From assembly GCF_000233715.2 (NCBI RefSeq), contig NC_021184.1, positions 248,001 through 312,000 of the forward strand: DNA of 64,000 nucleotides. Reading direction: 5' to 3'. This DNA comes from Desulfoscipio gibsoniae DSM 7213. Lineage in GTDB: Bacteria > Bacillota > Desulfotomaculia > Desulfotomaculales > Desulfallaceae. This document shows positions 8,225-15,311 of this stretch, piece by piece. Every line of letters starts with the position of its first letter. Within the stretch, counting starts at the first letter, position 1. Below the pieces are notes generated by a model, which did no database searches, was not told the origin of the DNA, and worked only from the letters and a program-made list of their open reading frames with translations. A program made the position numbers and the translations under genes.

Positions 8225-9384
8225 GCAGTGTAGCCGCAGTGGTGCTGGCGGCCGGTTACTCTTCCCGCATGGGTAAATTCAAGCCCCTTTTGCCGCTGGG
8301 AGGAACCACTGTCATGGCCAGGGCTGTAAACATATTTTTCGAGGCCGATATACGTCAGGTGCTGGTGGTGACAGGCCACCGGGCGACTGAACTGCAGCCT
8401 GTGCTGGAGGAACTGGGCCTGCCGGCTGTTTATAATCCCGATTACCGGCAGGGCATGTTTTCTTCCGTTCGCGCCGGTATAGCCGGTCTTCCACCCCGCT
8501 CGGAGGCTTTCTTTCTGCTGCCCGCCGACAATCCACTGGTAAGAGCGCAAACCGTTAAATTATTGCTGAACGCCTGGCGGAAGAACAAGGCGGGCATTGT
8601 TTACCCTTGTTTTGCCGGAAAACGGGGCCATCCCCCTTTGATTTCAAGTAAATACATTGGGGAGATCTTAAGCTGTTCGGCGGATGGTAACTTGCGGGAA
8701 ATCCTTGCCCGGCACGAGGTGGATGCCCTTGATGTGGAGGTGGCCGACCGGGGAGTGCTATTGGATATGGACACGCCGGAGGATTACCGCTGTCTTTTGC
8801 AGCGTGCTGCGGCCATTGACATACCCGACCAAATGGAATGTGAGGTTATCTTTCGGTCGGCCGGTACTCCTCCCCGGGTGATCGCTCACGGCAGGGCCGT
8901 GGCGTCGTTGGCCTCATCTTTGGGCATATGTCTTAACCGGTGTGGATACGACCTGCAGCCTGCTTTAATTGAGGCGGCAGGCTTATTGCATGACGTGCGT
9001 AAAGGAATGCCGAATCATGCTGTAGCCGGTGCGGGTTTGCTGGCGTCCATGGGCTTTCCCCGGGTGGCCGGGATTGTAGCCTGTCACATGGGGGATGGTT
9101 TAAAAACCGGTGTCAGGATTGGTGAAAAAGAGCTGGTTTATTTGGCGGACAAGTTATTATGTGGTGAAAAATTAGTTACTCTTGAGCATAGATTTATGAA
9201 GTCCATGAAGCGTTTTGCCGCCGAGCCTGAAGTTCAACAAGCGGTGCGGGAGCGCTGGCAGCGGGCGGAATCAATTAAAAAAAATGTTGAGCAGGTGCTG
9301 GGAAAGCAATTGGATACGTGGCTAAAAGAATGGGACAGGAGGGTATATAAAGTCGATGTTGATTTACCTGGTGCGGCACGGTGA
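8221..9384 (+). CDS. MobA-like nucleotidyltransferase fused to HD domain (DVU_1551-like)
   Basis: A 387-residue fusion. Residues 1-195 are a MobA/MocA-type nucleotidyltransferase (VVLAAGYSSRMGKFKPLL at the N-terminus, LLPADNP near 100). MocA-like enzymes attach CMP or GMP to molybdopterin, MCD being the form used by many hydroxylases. Residues about 225-340 are an HD-like domain (AHGRAVASLA near 222, GLLHDVRKG near 258, IVACHMGDG near 283), as in metal-dependent phosphohydrolases. It overlaps xdhC by four bases and the histidine phosphatase by 29 bases. Whether it makes MCD or MGD cannot be decided from sequence alone; the XdhC neighbour favours MCD. Confidence 0.85.
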   Translation: MSSVAAVVLAAGYSSRMGKFKPLLPLGGTTVMARAVNIFFEADIRQVLVVTGHRATELQPVLEELGLPAVYNPDYRQGMFSSVRAGIAGLPPRSEAFFLLPADNPLVRAQTVKLLLNAWRKNKAGIVYPCFAGKRGHPPLISSKYIGEILSCSADGNLREILARHEVDALDVEVADRGVLLDMDTPEDYRCLLQRAAAIDIPDQMECEVIFRSAGTPPRVIAHGRAVASLASSLGICLNRCGYDLQPALIEAAGLLHDVRKGMPNHAVAGAGLLASMGFPRVAGIVACHMGDGLKTGVRIGEKELVYLADKLLCGEKLVTLEHRFMKSMKRFAAEPEVQQAVRERWQRAESIKKNVEQVLGKQLDTWLKEWDRRVYKVDVDLPGAAR

Positions 9385-9973
9385 GATTGATACAGGCCGG
9401 CAAAAACGTTTCATTGGCCAAATTGACCTCCCGTTGACCAGCGCCGGGGTGCGGCAAGCGGAGATGTTGCGGGACCGGTTGGCGGGCATAACCCTGGCGG
9501 GTATATATTGCAGTGATCTTAGCCGTTCACTGCTAACAGCCCAAATAATCGCCGAGGTGCATTCAGTATCACCCGTGGCCGACATTGATTTACGGGAAAT
9601 TTGCCTGGGTGAGTGGGAGGGGCGCAGTTTTGCAGATATGCGTCAAAAAAATCCTGCTGAATTCGCCAGGCGCGGGGCCGATATAGCAGGATACATTCCT
9701 CCCGGCGGTGAAAGTTTCTCCGCTTTTAGCTGCAGGATTATGACTGCCTTTAATCGCTTAGTGAACAGTGTTGACGGAGATCTGCTTTTGGTAGGTCATG
9801 CCGGGGTTAACCGGGTTATTATCAGTCAATTACTAGGAATGCCATTACATAACATTTTTCATATTTGTCAGGATTACGGGTGTCTGAATATCCTTTACCG
9901 GAACAACGGCGGTTACCGGTTAAAGCTGTTAAACAGCTTGGAACACATTGATCGATCCCTGTTTTGCAAATAA
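9356..9973 (+). CDS. histidine phosphatase (phosphoglycerate mutase-like)
   Basis: A 205-residue histidine phosphatase. The catalytic phosphohistidine motif is VRHGEID at residues 6-12; a second basic motif (CSDLSRSLLTA near 52) and the later VGHAGVNR (near 147) complete the active site. Relatives include alpha-ribazole phosphatase (CobC) and nonspecific sugar-phosphate phosphatases. Its 29-base overlap with the nucleotidyltransferase and its position as last gene before a terminator make it part of the same operon, so it may remove a phosphate from a cofactor intermediate. No cobalamin genes are nearby to support a CobC role. Confidence 0.75.
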   Translation: MLIYLVRHGEIDTGRQKRFIGQIDLPLTSAGVRQAEMLRDRLAGITLAGIYCSDLSRSLLTAQIIAEVHSVSPVADIDLREICLGEWEGRSFADMRQKNPAEFARRGADIAGYIPPGGESFSAFSCRIMTAFNRLVNSVDGDLLLVGHAGVNRVIISQLLGMPLHNIFHICQDYGCLNILYRNNGGYRLKLLNSLEHIDRSLFCK

Positions 9974-10084
9974 AGAATTCACTGTGGAAATTGTCCGTTT
10001 TTGTCCGTTGCAATAGATGGTTATTCAATAAAAGACATCCATGCCGCTTGCACGGCACCATCAGAGGATGAAAATTAGCTTAGT

Positions 10085-10174
10085 CTGTCATTGCGAGGAG
10101 CGAAGCGACGTGGCAATCTCATGTTGGGCTGTTTACGCAGTTTGGGATTGCTTCGCTTGTGCTCGCAATGACAG
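10085..10174. repeat. dispersed palindromic repeat (gtcattgcgag type)
   Basis: The outer arms ctgtcattgcgag and ctcgcaatgacag are perfect complements, and inner segments with gcgaagc and gcttcgc continue the pairing; the centre is unpaired. This is a widespread REP-like sequence of many bacterial genomes. It lies between the last gene of the first operon and its terminator. Confidence 0.75.
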
Positions 10175-10227
10175 TTGAAAGCATACCGGAAGAAAAGCAA
10201 CTTGAGCTTTTTCAGGATAGGTAAATT

Positions 10228-10270
10228 AGGCTGCCCTAGCCGGATACTCTGGCCGGAGCAGCCTTTTTTT
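10228..10270 (+). terminator. intrinsic terminator of the maturation operon
   Basis: An aggctgc/gcagcct stem with an inner ccgg/ccgg pairing is followed by seven T residues. It lies 255 bases after the last gene. The rest of 9974-10458 holds the REP-like element and no recognisable gene. Confidence 0.8.
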
Positions 10271-10458
10271 AAAATGTACTCTTTTTAAAATGTTCAGCAT
10301 GGATTCAATATTTGTAGGGGGAACTCTCTTAATGTTGCATTTTAGTCTGTATAATACATTTTATATTGCTTAAGCAGGAAGCTAAAGACAAAAAAGCTTT
10401 TTCGAAACTAATTTCCTATAGTTAGTTGAGTACGGCAATGAATGTGCTGAACAGATGT

Positions 10459-11196
10459 TTATGCAGACGTCGGGCAAAATCTTTTCAGACCCAGAAGATC
10501 GGCGACTCCGGCGATGGTAGTTCCATAAAAAAACACGGGCTTTTTCATTTTAATAAATGGGTCAATGGTTCCGTTTGCTATGGTGCTTCCCGTGGCAAAA
10601 ACAATGTCGCTCCATGCCTCAATTTCCTGAGGGTCAATATCACCGTCTTCAATGAGGACATTGCATTTTATGTGGCCTATGTTATCGGGATCAAGGTCAA
10701 AGACTCTTGTTTCAAAGTGACCGGCCAGTTGCTCTACGATGGCGGGCTGTAGTCCTATCACAGCAATTTTGGGGTGTCCAAAGGTTTGCTTGACTAGTTG
10801 AACGGCCTGTAAACTGCATTCCTTTGGCCCGGCATCCCTACAGTGAATGGTATTGGAGGCGCGGCCAAGTTTTCTTAGTGCCGCGTTCAGTGAGGCAATA
10901 ATAACCGCACGGCGAAAATTATTGGTGGCTTGCATGGTCAGAGCATTTTCCAGAGTTCCTTCGTAAAGACCGGGCATATCTGTAAACGCTTGGCCCGCAA
11001 AGCCATCAATGTTTGCCTGCATAAGCTTTTCCTTGCCCTTTTGCAGGGGGAAATCGTTTCTTTCCGGTGAACCTATGGCCTCTTGCACGGTTAGTGCTCT
11101 GCAAGTAATTTTAACAGTAGCGTCGCTTAGTTGAGGTTCTTGTAAAATGTCGTTTATATATGGCTCTAAATTCTTAAATATTGTGGGTATTTCCAT
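10459..11196 (-). CDS. DUF364 domain protein (putative heavy-metal chelation)
   Basis: A 245-residue cytoplasmic protein of the DUF364 family, related to proteins described as putative heavy-metal chelators. It has an N-terminal enolase-like segment and a C-terminal Rossmann-like part (IAVIGLQPAIVEQL near 140; DIVFATGSTIANGTID near 195). The family often lies beside molybdate, tungstate or iron transport genes, and here it is 220 bases downstream of the mod-type ABC operon on the same strand, though palindromes separate them. The ATG has aaaggag nine bases upstream. A role in Mo or W homeostasis is inference from location. Confidence 0.8.
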   Translation of the reverse strand: MEIPTIFKNLEPYINDILQEPQLSDATVKITCRALTVQEAIGSPERNDFPLQKGKEKLMQANIDGFAGQAFTDMPGLYEGTLENALTMQATNNFRRAVIIASLNAALRKLGRASNTIHCRDAGPKECSLQAVQLVKQTFGHPKIAVIGLQPAIVEQLAGHFETRVFDLDPDNIGHIKCNVLIEDGDIDPQEIEAWSDIVFATGSTIANGTIDPFIKMKKPVFFYGTTIAGVADLLGLKRFCPTSA

Positions 11197-11279
11197 ATCA
11201 AGTCACTCCTTTAATATATTTAGAAAATCTGATATATGTATAATATACATTATTTGGCATGCTATTGAAGCAAGTTCTT

Positions 11280-11311
11280 AATTCAGGGGGAGATTCAACT
11301 CCCCCTGAATT
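11280..11311. repeat. gattc-type palindromic hairpin
   Basis: Perfect 13-base inverted repeat (aattcagggggag / ctccccctgaatt, six-base loop), related to the hairpin at 201-231. Flanking T-runs on both sides could let it act as a weak bidirectional terminator between the modC-like gene and the DUF364 gene. Confidence 0.6.
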
Positions 11312-11347
11312 TTAGAACTGCAAATGCATGACTTAGTTGGCGTTGTA

Positions 11348-11369
11348 CTCCCACTTATAGAAGTGGGAG
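11348..11369. repeat. ctcccactt hairpin, IS200/IS605-end-like remnant
   Basis: Nine-base perfect arms (ctcccactt / aagtgggag) around an atag loop, followed by 'acttacgcc'. Hairpins of this shape are found at the ends of IS200/IS605-family elements and TnpB guide RNAs, but no transposase or TnpB gene is present, so at most this is a relic. Confidence 0.35.
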
Positions 11370-11416
11370 ACTTACGCCAAGTTAGTCAGGTTAAAAAGTA
11401 TAACGATCAGTAGAAA

Positions 11417-12433
11417 TTATAGGCTGACGCCGGGTTGTTCCATATGTGATTCGGAGGAGCTTATATTGATGTCCTCCGGGTTGATGGACAGTTGCAGGGT
11501 ATCACCCCGGGCTAAATTTAAATCTTGCCATTTGGTTAAAGGTATAATGACTTTCCAGTAACCGTTGCCGCTGCATAAAATTTCTACGTATGATCCGTTG
11601 AAAGATATACTGTCAACGAATACCGGCCAGCAATTAGGTGAACTCCGTATAATTTGCCCGTCATGACATTTAAGGCTTGCTTGTCCGGTCGGTTGGCGAG
11701 TTTTGTGGGAGGTAATGTTCTTCCTGCCGAGAAATTGTGCTGCAAATGGTGTGGCGGGGCGAAAAAATAAATCCCGGGGGGTGTCTACCTGTTCAATTTG
11801 GCCGTTTTTAATGAGTATGATTTGAGTGCCCAGATGCATGGCTTCGGTGAAATCATGGGTTACATGAATAATACCAAGTTTTTCTTTATGGTGAATTTCT
11901 TTTAATAAATTCTGTATTAAGAGGCGTGTTTGTGGATCCAACGCCGAAAGTGGTTCATCTAATAGCAGCAGGGCCGGGCGAGTTAGTAAGGCTCTGGCCA
12001 GTGATACCCGCTGTCTTTCTCCACCGCTTAAAAAATGCGGCGGCCTTTCCAGTAAATGGGTTAATCCCATTGTTTCAATAAGTTGCTCCATATACCGGAG
12101 GGTCTGCTTATCTGATTCCAACTTCCGGGCCCGGGCACCGAATAAAATATTTTCCCTGACCGATAAAAAAGGATACAGAGGGTTATCCTGATAAGCAAAA
12201 CCCAGCTGCCTTTTTTCAGGTGGCAACTTGGTTATATCCTTTCCCTGCATAATTATAGCGCCTTTGTTGGGGGTGTGGTGACCGGCGATGCTTTCCAGTA
12301 AAAGGGTTTTGCCGCACCCGGTGGGACCGAGGATAACCATATAGTCATTGTGTTTAAGGTTAAAGTTAATATTTTGCAATGCGAAATTGCCTGCTTTAAC
12401 GTGCAGGTTGCGCACTGTCAGTAAGTTGTTCAT
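11417..12433 (-). CDS. modC: molybdate/tungstate ABC transporter ATP-binding protein
   Basis: A 338-residue ABC ATPase. Walker A is GPTGCGKTLL near residue 35; the signature is LSGGERQRVSLARALL near 130; Walker B with the D-loop is LLLLDEPLSALD near 152; and VTHDF is the switch histidine. The last ~100 residues form a TOBE-like regulatory domain, as in ModC/WtpC. It powers import of molybdate or tungstate through the adjacent permease. The ATG overlaps the permease stop by four bases. The last gene of the three-gene minus-strand operon. Molybdate versus tungstate preference cannot be told from sequence. Confidence 0.88.
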   Translation of the reverse strand: MNNLLTVRNLHVKAGNFALQNINFNLKHNDYMVILGPTGCGKTLLLESIAGHHTPNKGAIIMQGKDITKLPPEKRQLGFAYQDNPLYPFLSVRENILFGARARKLESDKQTLRYMEQLIETMGLTHLLERPPHFLSGGERQRVSLARALLTRPALLLLDEPLSALDPQTRLLIQNLLKEIHHKEKLGIIHVTHDFTEAMHLGTQIILIKNGQIEQVDTPRDLFFRPATPFAAQFLGRKNITSHKTRQPTGQASLKCHDGQIIRSSPNCWPVFVDSISFNGSYVEILCSGNGYWKVIIPLTKWQDLNLARGDTLQLSINPEDINISSSESHMEQPGVSL

Positions 12434-13224
12434 AAGTGCACCTCGGTTTTAGTGACAATTTTTAATATGGTTAACAGTGCCAGGGCTAATAGCAACATAA
12501 TTATCGCCATAACCAGGGAGAATTGCAGGTCACCGATGGACATATTCAAAAACACAGCCACGGACAGTGTTTCGGTTTTCATTCTGACAATGCCGGCCAG
12601 CATGGCTGTTGCGCCGAACTCACCCAGTGTTCTGGCCCAAGCCATGGTAAGGCCCCCCAATAAGCCATTTTTAGCCAGCGGCAGGCTAACCCTTAAAAAC
12701 ACTTTTTCGGGTGGGTAGCCTAAAGTGCGGGCCATTTTTTCCAGCCGCAGGTCAATGCTGGAAAAAGCATTTTTAAAAGTTTTTATGGCGAACGGTGTAG
12801 CAATAAACCATTGGGCCACCACTACACCCCGTTCGGAAAACACTATGTCAAGGCCGATCTTGGCCAGACTATCACCAAGAATGGGTCCGAAGAGTATCAA
12901 TAGCGCTACTCCGCTAACCAGGGGTGGCAGAACAATTGGTACATCCATCAGGGTATCAACCAGCACCTTGCCTGGAAAGTTATACCGGGCCAGGAGGTAA
13001 CCGCATGGAATAGCCGTTAGCCCTGCCAGCAGGGTAGCCAGCACGGTTGTCCACAGGGTGAAGATAATCGCAAAGTGAAATTCCGCGTTGTGACATATAT
13101 CGGTTATAGCAGTCCAATTACCATAAATAAAAAGGCCGCCGATTAATAGCAGCATGAACACTGTCATTAGTATTAAAACCAGCCAGAAAACCGCATAGTA
13201 TACGTTAAAACGAGCAATTATCAT
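12430..13224 (-). CDS. modB: molybdate/tungstate ABC transporter permease
   Basis: A 264-residue membrane protein with about six hydrophobic segments. The EAA loop that docks on the ATPase is visible as TLGYPPEKVFLRVSLPLAKN near residue 166, followed by the conserved GEFGATAMLAG segment typical of ModB/WtpB permeases. It lies between the binding protein (two-base gap upstream) and the ATPase (four-base overlap), so the three are one transcription unit. It forms the oxyanion channel in the cytoplasmic membrane. Confidence 0.88.
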   Translation of the reverse strand: MIIARFNVYYAVFWLVLILMTVFMLLLIGGLFIYGNWTAITDICHNAEFHFAIIFTLWTTVLATLLAGLTAIPCGYLLARYNFPGKVLVDTLMDVPIVLPPLVSGVALLILFGPILGDSLAKIGLDIVFSERGVVVAQWFIATPFAIKTFKNAFSSIDLRLEKMARTLGYPPEKVFLRVSLPLAKNGLLGGLTMAWARTLGEFGATAMLAGIVRMKTETLSVAVFLNMSIGDLQFSLVMAIIMLLLALALLTILKIVTKTEVHL

Positions 13225-13226
13225 GA

Positions 13227-14048
13227 TTATTTAGTTTGAAAGCCGTATTTGGCAAATACGTCAGGACCATTTTTATACATAAAGTCAAGAAAGTCGTTGG
13301 CCAGTTCTTTATTGTTTGAGTATGTCAGCAAGGCACAGGGTATTTGCTCAGGGGCGTTTATTTCCGGGTCTATTTCCACTAAATCAAGTTTATCGCGGTT
13401 TTTATAGTAGTTGCTGTACTCGGCAATTCCTGCATCACCCTGACCCATGGTAATGGTGGTTATAACCTTGGGTACCGTTTCGACCACGGTTAGTGTATTG
13501 TTTTCAATTTCCCCGGCGATACCCAGCTCGGTGAACATTTTATAAACGGTACGTCCGATGGCAGTAGCTTCTTTGTCCGGTAACACCAGTTTCACTCCCG
13601 GTTTGGCCAGGTCGTTTATATTATGAATCTTTGCCGGATTCCCCCGAGGAACAATTATTACCGGTGTATGGTAGGCGATAGGACTTACATAATCGGCAAT
13701 GTATCCTTTTTCTTGGACCTTTTGAATATAGGTAATGCCTCCGGGCATAAAAATGTCTCCGCGTTCGGTGGTTTCCAACTGGTTGATCAAAGCCCCCGCA
13801 TTATTAAAAGTCATTTCCACTTTGTTGCCGGTATTCTCTTCATATTCCCTCGCTAATTCAACCACCGGCTCTTTGATGTTGGCACCTACGTAAGCAAACA
13901 ACACGGCCTTATCTTTATCCGTTTGTTCAGCGGCGGAATTTTCCCCGGGGGATTCCTTCGGGCTGCCGCCGCTGCATCCGGCGAGCTGTGCCGACGCAAT
14001 TAATATCATTAAAAGCACTAAAAGGTGTTTAATCGGTTTAATATTCAA
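13227..14048 (-). CDS. modA: molybdate/tungstate ABC transporter substrate-binding lipoprotein
   Basis: A 273-residue exported solute-binding protein. The N-terminus has a lipoprotein signal with lipobox LAGC at about residue 25 followed by a Gly/Ser-rich linker, so it is tethered outside the membrane. The mature part resembles ModA-type proteins: VGANIKEPVVELAREYE near 55, NAGALINQLE near 83 and GDIFMPGG near 98. The TTG start follows a ggggag Shine-Dalgarno. It is first in the operon; the 56-codon ORF at 14141-14311 and the palindrome at 14412-14449 lie upstream on the same strand. Confidence 0.88.
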   Translation of the reverse strand: MNIKPIKHLLVLLMILIASAQLAGCSGGSPKESPGENSAAEQTDKDKAVLFAYVGANIKEPVVELAREYEENTGNKVEMTFNNAGALINQLETTERGDIFMPGGITYIQKVQEKGYIADYVSPIAYHTPVIIVPRGNPAKIHNINDLAKPGVKLVLPDKEATAIGRTVYKMFTELGIAGEIENNTLTVVETVPKVITTITMGQGDAGIAEYSNYYKNRDKLDLVEIDPEINAPEQIPCALLTYSNNKELANDFLDFMYKNGPDVFAKYGFQTK

Positions 14049-14140
14049 ATTGCTCTCCCCTTTTGTGGATGTGATTTAATAACATATACACTATTATTAT
14101 GTTTGTTTTTTTGTGCTTATAAAGCGGCTGCCAATGTGTA

Positions 14141-14311
14141 TTACATTAGAGTTATGTAAACTTTGTCGCGATATTCGCCTGCTTTGGTATGGTTGTTGCC
14201 TGATTGGTAAAGGTATGCTTTTATCAGGCAAGCGTCTATAATTATGGAAAGACATGCTAATACAAGAATCCGCACAATAATAAGCGGGAGCGAAGTGAAT
14301 GCAGTTTCCAA
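14141..14311 (-). CDS. 56-residue single-pass membrane protein ORF upstream of modA
   Basis: An unrecognised short ORF (56 codons, TTG start) that begins seven bases after an almost ideal ggaggtg ribosome-binding site. The product begins METAFTSLPL, has one hydrophobic segment (about residues 8-31, rich in Ile/Leu and with two cysteines), and ends in a polar, charged tail. It lies 92 bases upstream of modA on the same strand, so it is probably the first gene of the transporter transcript. It could be a small membrane subunit or regulator of the transporter, or a translated leader. No family is recognised. Confidence 0.55.
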   Translation of the reverse strand: METAFTSLPLIIVRILVLACLSIIIDACLIKAYLYQSGNNHTKAGEYRDKVYITLM

Positions 14312-14411
14312 TTTATCCACCTCCTCGTCACTGGAATACCAGCTAAATATATAGTTAATTGATTATTAGTTTGTCATTGTAATAAATAACTTTACATGAC
14401 TTGTCGTTGCT

Positions 14412-14449
14412 TTATGTTATGTTGCATTACAAAAAGCAACATAACATAA
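14412..14449. promoter_or_regulatory. palindromic operator candidate upstream of the mod operon
   Basis: A perfect 14-base inverted repeat (ttatgttatgttgc / gcaacataacataa) with a ten-base AT-rich spacer, 100 bases upstream of the 56-codon ORF. Each arm contains a repeated 'ttatgttatg' pattern. It lacks a T-run and lies in the control region between the mod operon and the decayed HTH gene, so a repressor or activator site is more likely than a terminator. It does not match the classical ModE site. Confidence 0.5.
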
Positions 14450-14700
14450 CTCAGCACTAATAATAATACTAGGTAAAATCAATGTCAATAGATAATAAGT
14501 AATATAAATAAACATAAGACAATTAATAGACGACTGGTGGAGAGTTGTATTAATGCGTGTACTGTTACTGTAAATGGCGGTATAATGGTAGAAAAACGCG
14601 GGTCAATATTATCTTTGCTGCTAAAACAGCTAGCCGGTTATACACTCTTGATGTACTGTCAGCTTTAAAGTAAGATGATAGCAATTGTAAATATAATGAA

Positions 14701-14901
14701 TAATAATTTGCTGGCCAAAACACCTGTACCATCCAATTATAGATAAGGGTTAAGCCATATCTAAGTGTTATGTCAAGCCGGAAAATAAGGATTGAGTTAA
14801 ATGATGTGCTGGCGTATAAAAAACAGGATATTTCAACAGCTATGGCAGTTAACGGAGTAACGCTTGACGGTTTCCATTGTTTTAACAAATTCCTTCAATA
14901 A
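14701..14901 (+). pseudogene. decayed helix-turn-helix (excisionase-type) gene fragment
   Basis: The plus strand at 14770-14901 encodes MSSRKIRIELNDVLAYKKQD and a short tail, resembling the end of an excisionase-type HTH domain (the '..R.I...DL.AYL..' part). Upstream, the same strand gives LLAKT..VPSNYR in another frame, like the preceding helices, but is broken by a stop and a frame change near 14745-14760. This fits a degraded regulator gene. In related bacteria molybdate-responsive regulators of this HTH type sit beside mod operons, so this may be the remnant of one. The match is short and the call is tentative. Confidence 0.35.
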
Positions 14902-15068
14902 ATAAATTTATTTCAATGAAATTTTTCGTGTCCCAGGAGTCCGGCCTTTGACTGTGGACATGAATCCTGGTAATCCATAATAAACCAAAAGTGCCTTAAT
15001 TTAACATTTATATTTTAAAACAAACAAGAGAAACTAGTTTTAAGCATTTAAAAAGGAGGTTTTGTAAA

Positions 15069-15239
15069 TTGCCCAGAATTAAATGTTCAGTAAAAGGTTG
15101 TCTGTACCAGGAAGGTACCGAATGTAGAGCTTCCAGCATCCAAGTTAAACCTACGGATCCTGATCTGATGACCAGCGTTACCGATGATACCGCTTGCCAG
15201 ACATTTAAACCGCGCGTATCTATGATTGAGGACTTATAA
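15069..15239 (+). CDS. DUF1540 domain protein
   Basis: A 56-residue cysteine protein. It begins MPRIKCSVKGCLYQEGTECR and continues through ASSIQV to TACQTF, the spaced cysteines expected of DUF1540, a family of small, probably metal-binding proteins common in spore-forming Firmicutes. The TTG start follows an excellent aaggagg ten bases upstream, and a strong terminator follows 11 bases after the stop. It is monocistronic. The function is not known. Confidence 0.85.
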   Translation: MPRIKCSVKGCLYQEGTECRASSIQVKPTDPDLMTSVTDDTACQTFKPRVSMIEDL

Positions 15240-15250
15240 AACATGTTACT

Positions 15251-15289
15251 ATAACAAACGGCACCCGCATTGGGGTGCCGTTTGTTATA
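15251..15289. terminator. bidirectional terminator between DUF1540 gene and amidohydrolase
   Basis: A perfect 16-base stem (ataacaaacggcaccc against gggtgccgtttgttat) with a short loop; the arms end in T/A-rich tails so it can serve both converging genes. Confidence 0.85.
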
Positions 15290-15311
15290 TGCTCTTCCAG
15301 CATCGTGCTGT

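Noticed and set aside
9356-9973. Alpha-ribazole phosphatase (CobC) assignment
   Set aside because: The fold fits, but there are no cobalamin genes nearby and the overlap with the nucleotidyltransferase ties it to the maturation operon.
10426-10752. 108-codon plus-strand frame opposite the DUF364 gene
   Set aside because: The minus strand encodes a full-length DUF364 protein with a good start; the plus frame is a shadow.
14412-14449. ModE binding site
   Set aside because: The arms do not match the classical ModE half-site pattern, so only a general operator call is made.
14565-14888. 107-codon minus-strand frame upstream of the mod operon
   Set aside because: No family resemblance, no ribosome-binding site, and it lies opposite the HTH-like relic; amino acid composition looks like noncoding AT-rich DNA.
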